Shown: piece after piece, positions 50,101 through 56,053 of the stretch
Layout: every line of letters begins with the position of its first letter
Numbering within the stretch: position 1 is the stretch's first letter
NCBI GenBank assembly: GCA_914767715.1
Contig: OU612070.1
Span: 7,331,501 to 7,395,500, forward strand
Direction: 5' to 3'
Source: Membranipora membranacea
Lineage: Eukaryota; Bryozoa; Gymnolaemata; Cheilostomatida; Membraniporidae
Length of the DNA stretch: 64,000 nt
Notes under the pieces: model-generated
What the model saw: only the letters and a program-made list of their open reading frames with translations
Told to the model about the DNA's origin: nothing
The model's database searches: none
Made by a program: the position numbers and the translations under genes

Positions 50101-50724
50101 GGTTATCCCCTCACAACGAAATTGATGTATATATTCATCTATCTGGGTTCATCATTACCTATATTATTTCCAAAAAATGTTTCCAATCTTTCATTCAGTT
50201 TGCCTTACATGAGAAAATATTCACCTTTATGCTCAATGTACCGTTGAACCACTTAACCTTGAAATGTCTATGAGATAGCTCATCCTTTTCTCTCACAGGG
50301 GTATTGTGAACCATGTTAAAAGCTGTTACACATGGCAGAAAAATAGGAAACAAGGGAACTGGCTATCATCTTCAAGGGCTGCAGCTCCAAGGCAACAAAG
50401 TCAAAATGCAATAACCCCATCAATGGAGGAAGAGTGGACAAATCCTCAATCCACATGCATCCTGGAAGAATGTAAGTATGAATAAAGAACATCAACTTCA
50501 TAGTTTCCATCCAGTTTTGTTACTGTCAACATGCTAACTGCTTATCTAATGTTGTTCGACAACAAAAATTCTGATGTTGCAGGGATTTCTTTCTGTTCTT
50601 GCCTTATCAAGGCATGCTTCACCTGACATTATTAACATCATTCTTATATTATTCTGTCATTCTGTTTATAGATTCTCACTTACCTGCTCTAAGATTTCTC
50701 TCTAGAGAACCTTCAGCACAGTAA
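21393..50724 (+). CDS. Gene A: multi-cassette C2H2 zinc-finger protein (BCL11-like finger triplet)
   Basis: Model: exon 1 21393-21474, exon 2 22311-22487, then cassettes alpha, beta and gamma with exons 3-8 repeated. All exons used have GT/AG borders and compatible phases. Joined through to exon 9-gamma they give 1842 nt (613 codons plus stop). Stopping at exon 9-alpha gives 927 nt (308 codons plus stop). Each full cassette encodes three fingers: CVYC...H-x3-H split by an intron, CDMC...H-x3-H after a TGERPY linker, and CPLC...H-x3-C split by an intron. The YACNQSSKLTKH finger recalls the C-terminal triplet of BCL11 proteins, which bind DNA as transcriptional repressors; that relation is inferred from memory of the family. 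A nuclear DNA-binding role is likely. Which cassettes are spliced together is unknown. Confidence 0.7.
22736..22800. repeat. Dispersed repeat, inverted partner at 27905-27985
   Basis: The block around GCGTTGTCTACACTAG, followed by GGAGTTGTCC, appears in reverse complement at about 27905-27985 (CTAGTGTAGACAACGC). The two lie about 5.2 kb apart within intron 2 of gene A. They could be the ends of one old element or two members of a family. Confidence 0.5.
23037..23540 (+). repeat. Direct pair of tRNA-like SINE-type repeats
   Basis: Two copies (23037-23215 and 23357-23540) share CATTATTCCCGTGGCTCAGT, a B-box-like GGGTTCAATCCCC, and a tail with GTCGTCCTGTTTATCAAAG and TATTTTGTCGATGT. The A-box to B-box distance is shorter than in a tRNA and no anticodon arm is apparent, so these are not tRNA genes. 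They look like tRNA-derived SINEs or MITEs in intron 2 of gene A. Confidence 0.55.
24095..24175 (+). repeat. Dispersed repeat shared with 61790-61870
   Basis: The stretch TTTAATGATGGTTATATACA followed by a TATAAGG and TATTGCAAC pattern recurs at 61790-61870 with a few changes, the AATTGAAAAAG lead-in included. The family is unknown. Confidence 0.55.
25060..25205. repeat. CAAGT-type pentanucleotide satellite, block 1
   Basis: Degenerate AAGTC repeats are broken by ATGATTTTTGT-type spacers. The block recurs in similar form at 25946-26110, where the second half switches strand (GACTTGACTTGACTTG). Confidence 0.85.
25796..25852. repeat. 14-bp minisatellite
   Basis: Four tandem copies of GAGTTGGGGTTTCA with one G-to-A change, giving TTAGGG in one copy. 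It sits between the two CAAGT blocks. Confidence 0.85.
25946..26110. repeat. CAAGT-type pentanucleotide satellite, block 2
   Basis: AAGTC repeats run to about 26060 and then appear as their reverse complement to 26110, making an internally inverted array. The hairpin element at 26119 follows directly. Confidence 0.85.
26119..26295. mobile_element. Near-perfect hairpin MITE (177 bp)
   Basis: The arms are about 88 nt each and differ at only a few positions. They start GTCTCATTGGTTAAT and meet at GGCTGATAGCCTATCAGCC near 26207. There is no coding capacity. The arm identity suggests recent formation or gene conversion. No certain target duplication was found. Confidence 0.85.
26373..26390 (+). 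promoter_or_regulatory. Possible core promoter (TATA plus GC box)
   Basis: CTATAAAAGGGGCGGGAAC combines a strong TATA box with an adjacent GC box in AT-rich surroundings. No open frame or known RNA follows within a few hundred bases, so function is uncertain. It could serve an internal transcript in intron 2 of gene A or be a chance match. Confidence 0.2.
28848..29242. repeat. GTCTC-rich element with short inverted ends
   Basis: The left end, TGATGGCAA followed by GTCTCTGTCTC and GTCTCGTGAGAC, is mirrored by GTCTCGCC and TTGCCATCA at about 29213-29239. Inside are several GTCTCG or CGAGAC motifs, including a near-palindrome GTCTCGTCGAGAC. The family is unknown; it is probably a small non-autonomous element. 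Confidence 0.45.
29613..45579 (+). CDS. Gene A cassette alpha (exons 3-8)
   Basis: Exons: 3 29613-29679, 4 42924-42987, 5 43609-43660, 6 44039-44157, 7 44611-44789, 8 45416-45579 (67, 64, 52, 119, 179 and 164 nt). All have AG acceptors and GT donors, phases chain, and no internal stop is seen. Exon 4 reads STVENMMVGCHEDGRFFVMA-Q. Exon 6 carries the first half of finger 1 (CVYCGK). Exon 7 carries the rest of finger 1, finger 2 (CDMCPYACNQSSKLTKH) and the start of finger 3. Exon 8 finishes finger 3 (IVNHVKSC) and continues into a basic tail. Intron 3 is 13.2 kb against 0.6-0.7 kb in the other copies because of a large insertion. Confidence 0.75.
29820..31496. repeat. Tandem array of a roughly 349-bp unit
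   Basis: Copies begin near 29820, 30405, 30732, 31081 and 31431 (the last partial). Spacing between the CTTCTTTTGTAGCTGG motifs is 349 then 348. Shared landmarks are GAGCTACAGACCTCA, AGCCGGCAGCAGGGCAGCAA and TCAGAAGATGAGCAATCC. A tRNA-like insert (about 30170-30400) interrupts copies 1 and 2. No coding potential is shared by all copies. Confidence 0.85.
30283..30353 (+). other. tRNA-like sequence inside the tandem array
   Basis: It has an A-box-like TGTAGCTCAGTGGATAA and a B-box-like GGGTTCGAGTTGG, but the stems do not pair well. Flanking sequence is foreign to the 349-bp unit. This is probably a tRNA-derived SINE remnant rather than a tRNA gene. Confidence 0.45.
32095..32228 (+). repeat. 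tRNA-like repeat related to the 18469 MITE
   Basis: A-box TTTGCTCAGTGTGTAGAGC and a perfect B-box GGGTTCGAATCCC are followed by a T-rich stretch and TTATAACTGGAGCATTTTTA then CCGTAATC. The 18469 MITE has the same order: tRNA-like part, CTTATAGCTGGAGCATTTTTA, and ends in CCGTAATC-type repeats. This is probably a rearranged or truncated relative. Confidence 0.6.
32336..32411. repeat. GC-rich run of three consecutive perfect hairpins
   Basis: Stem 1 is the palindrome GGGCGCTTAAGCGCCC (32342-32357), extended by GTGGGA/TCCCAC. Stem 2 is CACGCC-TAC-GGCGTG (32376-32390). Stem 3 is GATCGGGC-TGT-GCCCGATC (32393-32411). The base composition stands out sharply from the AT-rich surroundings. Confidence 0.85.
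33363..33414. repeat. Hairpin with 22-nt arms
   Basis: CAAGAGCTGAGCCCGATACAAC pairs with 33393-33414 across an 8-nt loop, with one mismatch. Confidence 0.8.
38108..38154. repeat. AT/AC dinucleotide microsatellite
   Basis: A short (AT)n run passes into about 17 copies of AC. Confidence 0.95.
38925..39060. repeat. Repeat with a perfect 69-nt palindrome; second copy at 42046-42140
   Basis: Bases 38985-39053 form arms of 34 nt with a single central base and no mismatch. The part left of the palindrome (GGCAAACTACTGAAGGCTAC onward) recurs at 42046-42140, but that copy has only the left arm, altered. It is probably a MITE family in which one copy has become a palindrome. Confidence 0.8.
39638..39741. 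repeat. Inverted repeat with about 48-nt arms
   Basis: C-rich left end, TTCACCTGCAATCTACC and TCTAATTAGT pair with ACTAATTAGGTTGATAAGGT through a G-rich right end, with three or four mismatches. The arms almost touch. Non-coding. Confidence 0.8.
45781..45803 (+). CDS. Gene A terminal exon 9-alpha
   Basis: After a TTTACAG acceptor the phase 1 frame reads YSCLPAL and stops at TGA 45801-45803. Other copies continue with RFLS and end ten or so residues later, so this copy has lost part of the exon. The sequence just after it runs straight into the 3' end of the intron preceding exon 3-beta: the last exon and the next cassette are fused with only about 56 bases between. Confidence 0.6.
45860..49410 (+). 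CDS. Gene A cassette beta (exons 3-8)
   Basis: Exons: 3 45860-45926, 4 46656-46719, 5 47346-47397, 6 47871-47989, 7 48413-48591, 8 49247-49410. Lengths are identical to cassette alpha and the frame is open throughout. All three fingers keep their zinc ligands; finger 3 reads CPLCNGTFKQKM then IVNHVKSC. Introns 4-7 are also clearly homologous to those of alpha, so the cassette was duplicated as genomic DNA. Exon 3-beta starts in the phase left by exon 8-alpha, so the two cassettes can be joined in frame. Confidence 0.75.
49612..49811 (+). CDS. Gene A terminal exon 9-beta, reading through into exon 3-gamma DNA
   Basis: Entered from exon 8-beta in phase 1 the frame reads YSRLPALRFLYREILIF, misses the usual stop, and stays open through the short AT-rich spacer and all of exon 3-gamma (in another frame) to TAA at about 49811. 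If used as a terminal exon it would add a roughly 65-residue hydrophobic then basic tail. It may be unused, with splicing going directly to exon 3-gamma at 49707. Confidence 0.4.
49707..50724 (+). CDS. Gene A cassette gamma (exons 3, 8, 9 only)
   Basis: Exon 3 49707-49773, exon 8 50299-50471 and exon 9 50672-50724 are present; exons 4-7, with fingers 1, 2 and half of finger 3, have been deleted. Exon 3 ends and exon 8 begins in matching phases, so the remainder still splices in frame. Exon 8 is 173 nt with an altered middle (RAAAPRQQSQNAITPSMEEE) and keeps IVNHVKSC. Exon 9 reads YSHLPALRFLSREPSAQ and stops at TAA 50722-50724. This is the natural 3' end of gene A. Confidence 0.65.
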
Positions 50725-51055
50725 CAGAGCGGAGGGCAGCAGCTGCTTCTTATGATAACAAACTGATCACTAAAGAGGATAAATACTCTGTTTTAATCCC
50801 TCCCAATAAATGGCCATAGCTCCTAACCACTAGCAATTTTTGCAATTTGCTTTGAAATAATATTTTTTGCGACCTAATTTTTTGTATCTCAATTTTTTGT
50901 TTATTTGTATCAATGTTTTGTTCGCTGACATTTGAATTATGTTTTGATTGAATAACACTATCTTTGAACAATATTGTAGATTTCTTAGAATATGGAAAGT
51001 CAGTATGGTATATCTTGTGGTTATTTTGATGGTTTTAAATGAGCATATAAACATT
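50725..51055 (+). other. 3' untranslated region of gene A
   Basis: Homologous to the stretches after the stops at 232 and 59524. Shared are GAGCGGAGGGCAGCAGCTGC and, further on, ATTGTAGATTTCTTAGAATA and CAGTATGGTATATCTTG. Confidence 0.55.
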
Positions 51056-52220
51056 TAGCTTCATTTTTTAAACCCCTTTGTGATGGGCCATTAGCTAAAT
51101 GATTGTTTTTTGTAAATTATGTCAAATTTGTTTGTGAACAATCAACTCCCGTTAACAATACTGCCTTTAGAACCCTTTTTGCTTCACTTCACCAATTGAT
51201 TGTCTCGGCCAGATGATGTGCATAGGAACTACCTTCTAGAACTTGGTGCATTAGGTAGACCACATCCAACTGCACATGCAGACAACGTATATAATTCTCA
51301 GGTATGCCATACTAATTCCTGAAAAAAAAAATGTTGACGCTATGTTAACAAACTAATTTTATCGTTCATTATAATGTTCTAGCTTTTAAACATTTCAGTT
51401 ATTAATTGTCATAGCCAGATAATGCGTGGAAGATTCTGTGCATCAGGCTAACCATACCCAACTTCCCAAGTTAGGGCTGCAGTCAATTATGCCAATTTTG
51501 CTACTTTTCACCAATTTATTGTCACAGCAAAGATAATGGCACTGGGCCTACCAACTAATACTCTGGGTATTAGGTTGACCATATCCAACTGCACTTGCAC
51601 TAAACTTCAAGTATTTTACTTCACTGCAATAATCCCTCAAACAAAATATGTTATTCAGAGATAGTTGTGTGCACCAGTGGGTCACAAACATCTTACTGTT
51701 CGCAACTCCCGAAGGCCCATTATAACCTCTTACCAAATCCACATCCTGCATAAATAATAAAGCACCAAGCCTCAATGGTTTGGGCAATGGCTACTAGAAA
51801 ATATTGGTTAGTATTCTGTAAGCCTACCAATGTTATAGTCAGACAAAACTTCATCATAAGTAACTGCCTGACCAGAACATGCGATGGTCTTCGGTAGACT
51901 TTCATCCTATTTATTCACAAAAATAAATCATGTTTAACCTAGTTAATTTGATGAGTAGTGGCTTTTAATGGCAAGGCAACTTTTGAAGGCTTTTTCATGT
52001 CACTAAATAAACGGATTGAGTTAATGAGAGACTTATTAGGTAGTGAATTTCACTACAGGGTCGTAGCAAAAATCTGGGGCAGGTCTAAAGTAGTATCAGG
52101 AGAGGTTCTGTAAGCTCCTCCAAAGCAAATTAAAGGGTATGAATATTGAATAGCAAATGGAAATCCCAAAGGAGCTGATTCTGATAAGATTTTTTGCTTA
52201 TAGTGTTTTAGGCCACTTTA
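51056..52220. repeat. Dispersed roughly 1-kb repeat family, copy at 51250-51985
   Basis: The stretch from about 51571 (ACCATATCCAACTGCACTTG), through GTTATTCAGAGATAGTTGTG, to CCTATTTATTCACAAAAATA near 51910 matches 55565-55850 and parts of 62260-63600. A short related piece lies at 51250-51300. Flanking bases show nothing else. No long frame is present; it is a non-autonomous repeat of unknown type. Confidence 0.6.
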
Positions 52221-52225
52221 TTTAG

Positions 52226-53827
52226 CTTCCTAGGGGAGGCAGTGCCTTCCTGTCTCCCCTAAGATTTAAGGGCCTGCAATCATGGGATCAGCTGCAATCA
52301 TGGGATCAGCTCAAGTCAATACTTCAACTGAAAAAACCCAACTCTCAATGTCATCTACCACCCGAGATATTGAATAAACATTACACCAGGTTTGAGAAAG
52401 TTATACCTCCACCCAACCTCCCTCAAACTACACCAGACACTCCATCAGTCTCCAGTGACAAAGTGCTGAAAAGCTTGAGATCGGTCAATATACGTAAAAG
52501 TACAGGAACTGACAACATCCCGAATAAGCTGTTGAAAACTGCAGCGTACAGCCTCTCAGAGCCTCTATGCGATCTGTTTAACAACTGCATTTCTCAGGGA
52601 GTCTTCCCCAATGTATGGAAGTTGTCTACCATCATCCCTATTCCGAAGAATGCAGGGGCGAGTGAGCCAAAAGAGTTCCGTCCGATCGCACTCACCCCTA
52701 CAATATCTAAGGTATTTGAAAAGCTTCTGCTACAGTTTCTCAAACCATGTCTCACCGATAATACTCAGTTTGCATATCAGCAGCACCGCTCCACTGAAGA
52801 TGCACTAGCATCCCTACTAGACATAGTCACAGAACATCTTGACAATAATGCTAAGAATCATGCGAGATGTCTATTTATAGACTTCTCAAGTGCATTCAAT
52901 ACTATCAGCCCTACCACACTCTGCAACCAGCTGCAAGAAACCAGTCTGAATCCCGCAATACTCAACCTTGTGTATGACTTTATGACAAACCGCTCTCAGA
53001 AGGTTCTCACTGAACAGGGCCTCTCATCCGCACTAGCTACCTCTGTCGGAACTCCACAAGGTTGTGTTATCAGTCCCCTTCTTTTTTCAATATATGTACA
53101 GCATATGCCTAAGCCTAGCTCTGGTAACTTTCATCTGATTAAATATGCTGACGACACAGTATTGATTGAGCTTTTGTCGAGAAGTGATGTTTCATGTATG
53201 GGTAATGCTGCCCAAGATTTGGCTGGTTGGTGTCATGATAATGATCTATTTTTGAATGTGTCAAAGACAAAGGAGCTTGTATTGTGCAATCTTAGAGACA
53301 ATCCTGTACATGATAGCTTAGTTATCAATGGTAATAATGTAGAGCAGGTTGACAGTTTTAAATACTTAGGCACTATTATTGACAAAAAGCTTAAGTTCCA
53401 AGAATATTCCATCGAAGTCATCAAGAAAGCCCGCAAGAGACTTTACATCATGAAGAAGCTGTATTCAATGCATATAGCTGTGCCTCTTAGAATGCAATGC
53501 TATACTACTTTTATTGAATGTATATTTTTGTACCACCTTAGCACTCTATATGGCCACTTATCCTCGTCATCTAGGAAATCGCTCAATAAAGTTATAAGCC
53601 TCGCAGGCTATCTAGGTAGCTGCAAGTTTGACACCATCGAGGCAATATACGAAAGAGTGATGAGAACAAGATGCCTCAGACTCGTAGCTACTGACCACGC
53701 TGACCCAGTATTTACATTCGATAAACTTCCGTCTGGTCGATACAGAGCAATCAAAACGAGGGTAAACATACGAACTGACTGTTTCCGATCCCTCTGTGTG
53801 CGGAAGTTAAATAGTATACTTTTTTAG
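52226..53827 (+). CDS. Reverse transcriptase of a CR1/L2-like non-LTR retrotransposon
   Basis: The frame is open for 533 codons after a TAG at 52223-52225. It has no natural start, as expected from 5' truncation. Reverse transcriptase blocks appear in order: KSTGTDNIPNKLLK, EFRPIALTPTISKVFEKLL, QFAYQQHRSTEDAL, CLFIDFSSAFNTI, GTPQGCVISPLLFS, KYADDTVLI with the catalytic Asp pair, WCHDNDLFLNVSKTKE and FKYLGTIID. The C-terminal domain has the usual KKARKRLY block and ends RKLNSILF. Such enzymes copy element RNA at a nicked target. The absence of stops across 1.6 kb suggests a young copy. Without the endonuclease it cannot move alone. Confidence 0.85.
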   Translation, partial: LPRGGSAFLSPLRFKGLQSWDQLQSWDQLKSILQLKKPNSQCHLPPEILNKHYTRFEKVIPPPNLPQTTPDTPSVSSDKVLKSLRSVNIRKSTGTDNIPNKLLKTAAYSLSEPLCDLFNNCISQGVFPNVWKLSTIIPIPKNAGASEPKEFRPIALTPTISKVFEKLLLQFLKPCLTDNTQFAYQQHRSTEDALASLLDIVTEHLDNNAKNHARCLFIDFSSAFNTISPTTLCNQLQETSLNPAILNLVYDFMTNRSQKVLTEQGLSSALATSVGTPQGCVISPLLFSIYVQHMPKPSSGNFHLIKYADDTVLIELLSRSDVSCMGNAAQDLAGWCHDNDLFLNVSKTKELVLCNLRDNPVHDSLVINGNNVEQVDSFKYLGTIIDKKLKFQEYSIEVIKKARKRLYIMKKLYSMHIAVPLRMQCYTTFIECIFLYHLSTLYGHLSSSSRKSLNKVISLAGYLGSCKFDTIEAIYERVMRTRCLRLVATDHADPVFTFDKLPSGRYRAIKTRVNIRTDCFRSLCVRKLNSILF

Positions 53828-53979
53828 CCAACTAGTGATAATTCTTACTGTTTATTTATTTTTTTTTCAATTTTTACAACCAACCAGACCAAAACTTTTT
53901 AATGTTTACACCATAACTTTTATTGCTCAGTGAAAACAAAATATTTCTCAAACATGAGACTGTAATAAACGATGAATGA
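52226..53979 (+). mobile_element. 5'-truncated CR1/L2-like LINE
   Basis: Coding part 52226-53827, then an untranslated tail with AATAAA near 53964 and a (GAAT)n end at about 53970-53979, typical of CR1/L2-type elements. No ORF1 or endonuclease domain is seen upstream, so the element is truncated. An 18-bp direct duplication (CAATCATGGGATCAGCT) lies at about 52276-52315. Confidence 0.8.
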
Positions 53980-54386
53980 ATGAATCAACTACACTACTTT
54001 CGAACCTCTTTTATCACACAGCCATAATCATCTCACTATTAACAGTTTCTAAGGTACTGAGAACAGCCCTAAAAATGGTTAAAAATAGGCAGTTAGGAGC
54101 GGATATAAGCAGTTATGTGTGTTTTTGTCCTTCATTTCAAGAAATTCAAATGATATGTGCCATTCTGAACAAGCAATCTGATTAGAATACACTCTTCATC
54201 ATTTTTTGGTGTTTGCAATATAGGCTTTGCACGTGTGCAATAGCCTGTGATATATATGATCTTATGCTACTGCACATGTGCAAAACCAAAAAGATGCAGA
54301 CTCCACATTCTGACATTTTGGAAATTAATAAGGATGGCGGAACCTTTCTTCTGATACTTTATAGGCTTTATAGGCTTATAGGCTTC

Positions 54387-54592
54387 GCTTCTCGGTCTAT
54401 TGGCTAAGATCAAAGTGTCACTACCAACGGCCGATTAGTGCCTGTTTCAGTTTCTGGCAGCTTGCTGCTCACTCACGATTAAGGGTTCCACCATGACCTC
54501 ACCTCTAGGATGCATTCTAGTTTTCTAGGATGTATCACACTCTCAGTACGAGGACTCCGGGCAACTTGCGTCCCTCTTTAGGGGCAGCCAAC
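54387..54592 (+). repeat. U2 snRNA-like repeat, copy B (about 206 bp)
   Basis: It starts GCTTCTCGGTCTATTGGCTA then AGATCAAAGTGT, matching the 5' end of U2 snRNA closely over about 32 nt. It leaves the U2 sequence where the branch-point recognition region would be. The remaining 170 nt are shared with copy C (63147-63350) through to TTAGGGGCAGCCAA. Because the core U2 sequence is missing, this is not a spliceosomal gene. Confidence 0.75.
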
Positions 54593-55399
54593 CCTCTGTT
54601 TTGTCATAAACAGGGGGGGGGGGGACTTTATAGGCTTTGTTGCCAATAAAAGAGGAGTGGAAACAGCATATTCGGACATCACTCTGCAAAAGTTGCCTGC
54701 AGCACGGTGCACAGAGATTAATCATAATTAGTATTTCCTATTGACAAGCAAGACCATCGGATAATAAGTAGAATGCCTCTCCTTTGTTTGCCTTCAACAG
54801 ATTTGTCCGATCGCTGCTTTGTGTTATAAAAGAGTTTGTGCTTTCAGACATCTATAATAACAATGAATAGCAGTTAATGATACGGATATTGTTATCCTAT
54901 GTCATCACACTTCAGAATTATGGGATTTCATTGCAACTGTGAATTTCAACAAGGACAACAGTATGAAGGCAACCTCTGAAGTCAACCACTAAGAGACCCT
55001 ATAATTTCCAGCGGAAAATCTGAGTTAACTGTAGCTGGAAAAGTCTTTTCACCACTCCCTTAGCAGATTTATGGACCAAAACTCAATTGGGGGTATGTAT
55101 CACATAAATCTGCATAAGAACATTCTTATTCCCGTAAAATCAGGAGAAATTGAAATGCTGCTAACCCCATTAAAGTTTGATAAAGCTATATACCCCTCTC
55201 TGATCTCTAATGACAGCGAAAATCGAAAAAACATATACTGTTGGAAAGCTAAAGTGTTGATGTTAAAATCGGCCATTGACATTACCTTAAGGAATATAAT
55301 ATAATAAGGAGATGATAGACTATATATGCCTTTCCAACCTTTGTTTGGTGTTGGCCACTTTAGCTCTCATAGAAAACGAGGAGATGTGTCACATTTTTA
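54593..55399. other. No gene recognised
   Basis: Poly-G at about 54610-54623. A frame of about 75 codons at 55071-55304 has no known domain. Nothing further is identified. Confidence 0.4.
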
Positions 55400-55960
55400 T
55401 TCTGTGGTTAGGGTGCAATTGGTTGAGCATAATAATTTTTACCATATCTGCACTACATTAAGTTACAGCTAGCACATTATGGTAAAATGTGGTGCACCAT
55501 CTATATCCTTTCAAAGCCAAAAGAGATTATGTCGTGAATTACATAGACCCTATGAACTCATTGGTGGACCACACCCAACTGGCATGCATTCAACTTATAT
55601 TCATTTCGGCTTCACTGCACTAATTCCTCAGTAAAAATTTGTTATTCAGAGATAGTTGTGTAAGCCTGTATTGAATCACAAACAAATTCTCTTCACAACT
55701 CTTTAAAACCCATCATAACTAATTGTTACCAAATCTAGATACTGCAAAAAATTGAGTGACCACAGCTAACTGGGGGGGGGGGGGGGGGGCTCAGAGAAGT
55801 CCTTGGTTAGACTTTAATCCTATTTATTCAATGAAATAAATTATCATTGAACAAATTAATTTGAAAATATCTGCTTTAGCCGGGTAGAAATATGAGGTTG
55901 TAGACTACTCATGCATGCCCCAAGCCAAATAATGTTGTGTGAACACTGCTTAAAGACTCT
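55400..55960. repeat. Dispersed roughly 1-kb repeat family, copy 2
   Basis: GTGGTTAGGGTGCAATTGGT, ATGGTAAAATGTGGTGCACC, CCACACCCAACTGGCATGCA and CCTATTTATTCAATGAAATA appear in the same order as in the copies at 62700-63600. A long G run (about 55771-55789) splits this copy. Confidence 0.65.
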
Positions 55961-56053
55961 GTTTGCAATAGACAAATCAAATTGAACCAGTCAACTTATA
56001 GTTGTGTGTTGGTGTGCAGGTGATTGTCGCTGAACCTCTGTAGACCGCAGAAC

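Noticed and set aside
54387-54592. A true U2 snRNA gene
   Set aside because: Only about the first 32 nt match; the branch-point region, Sm site and 3' stems of U2 are absent.
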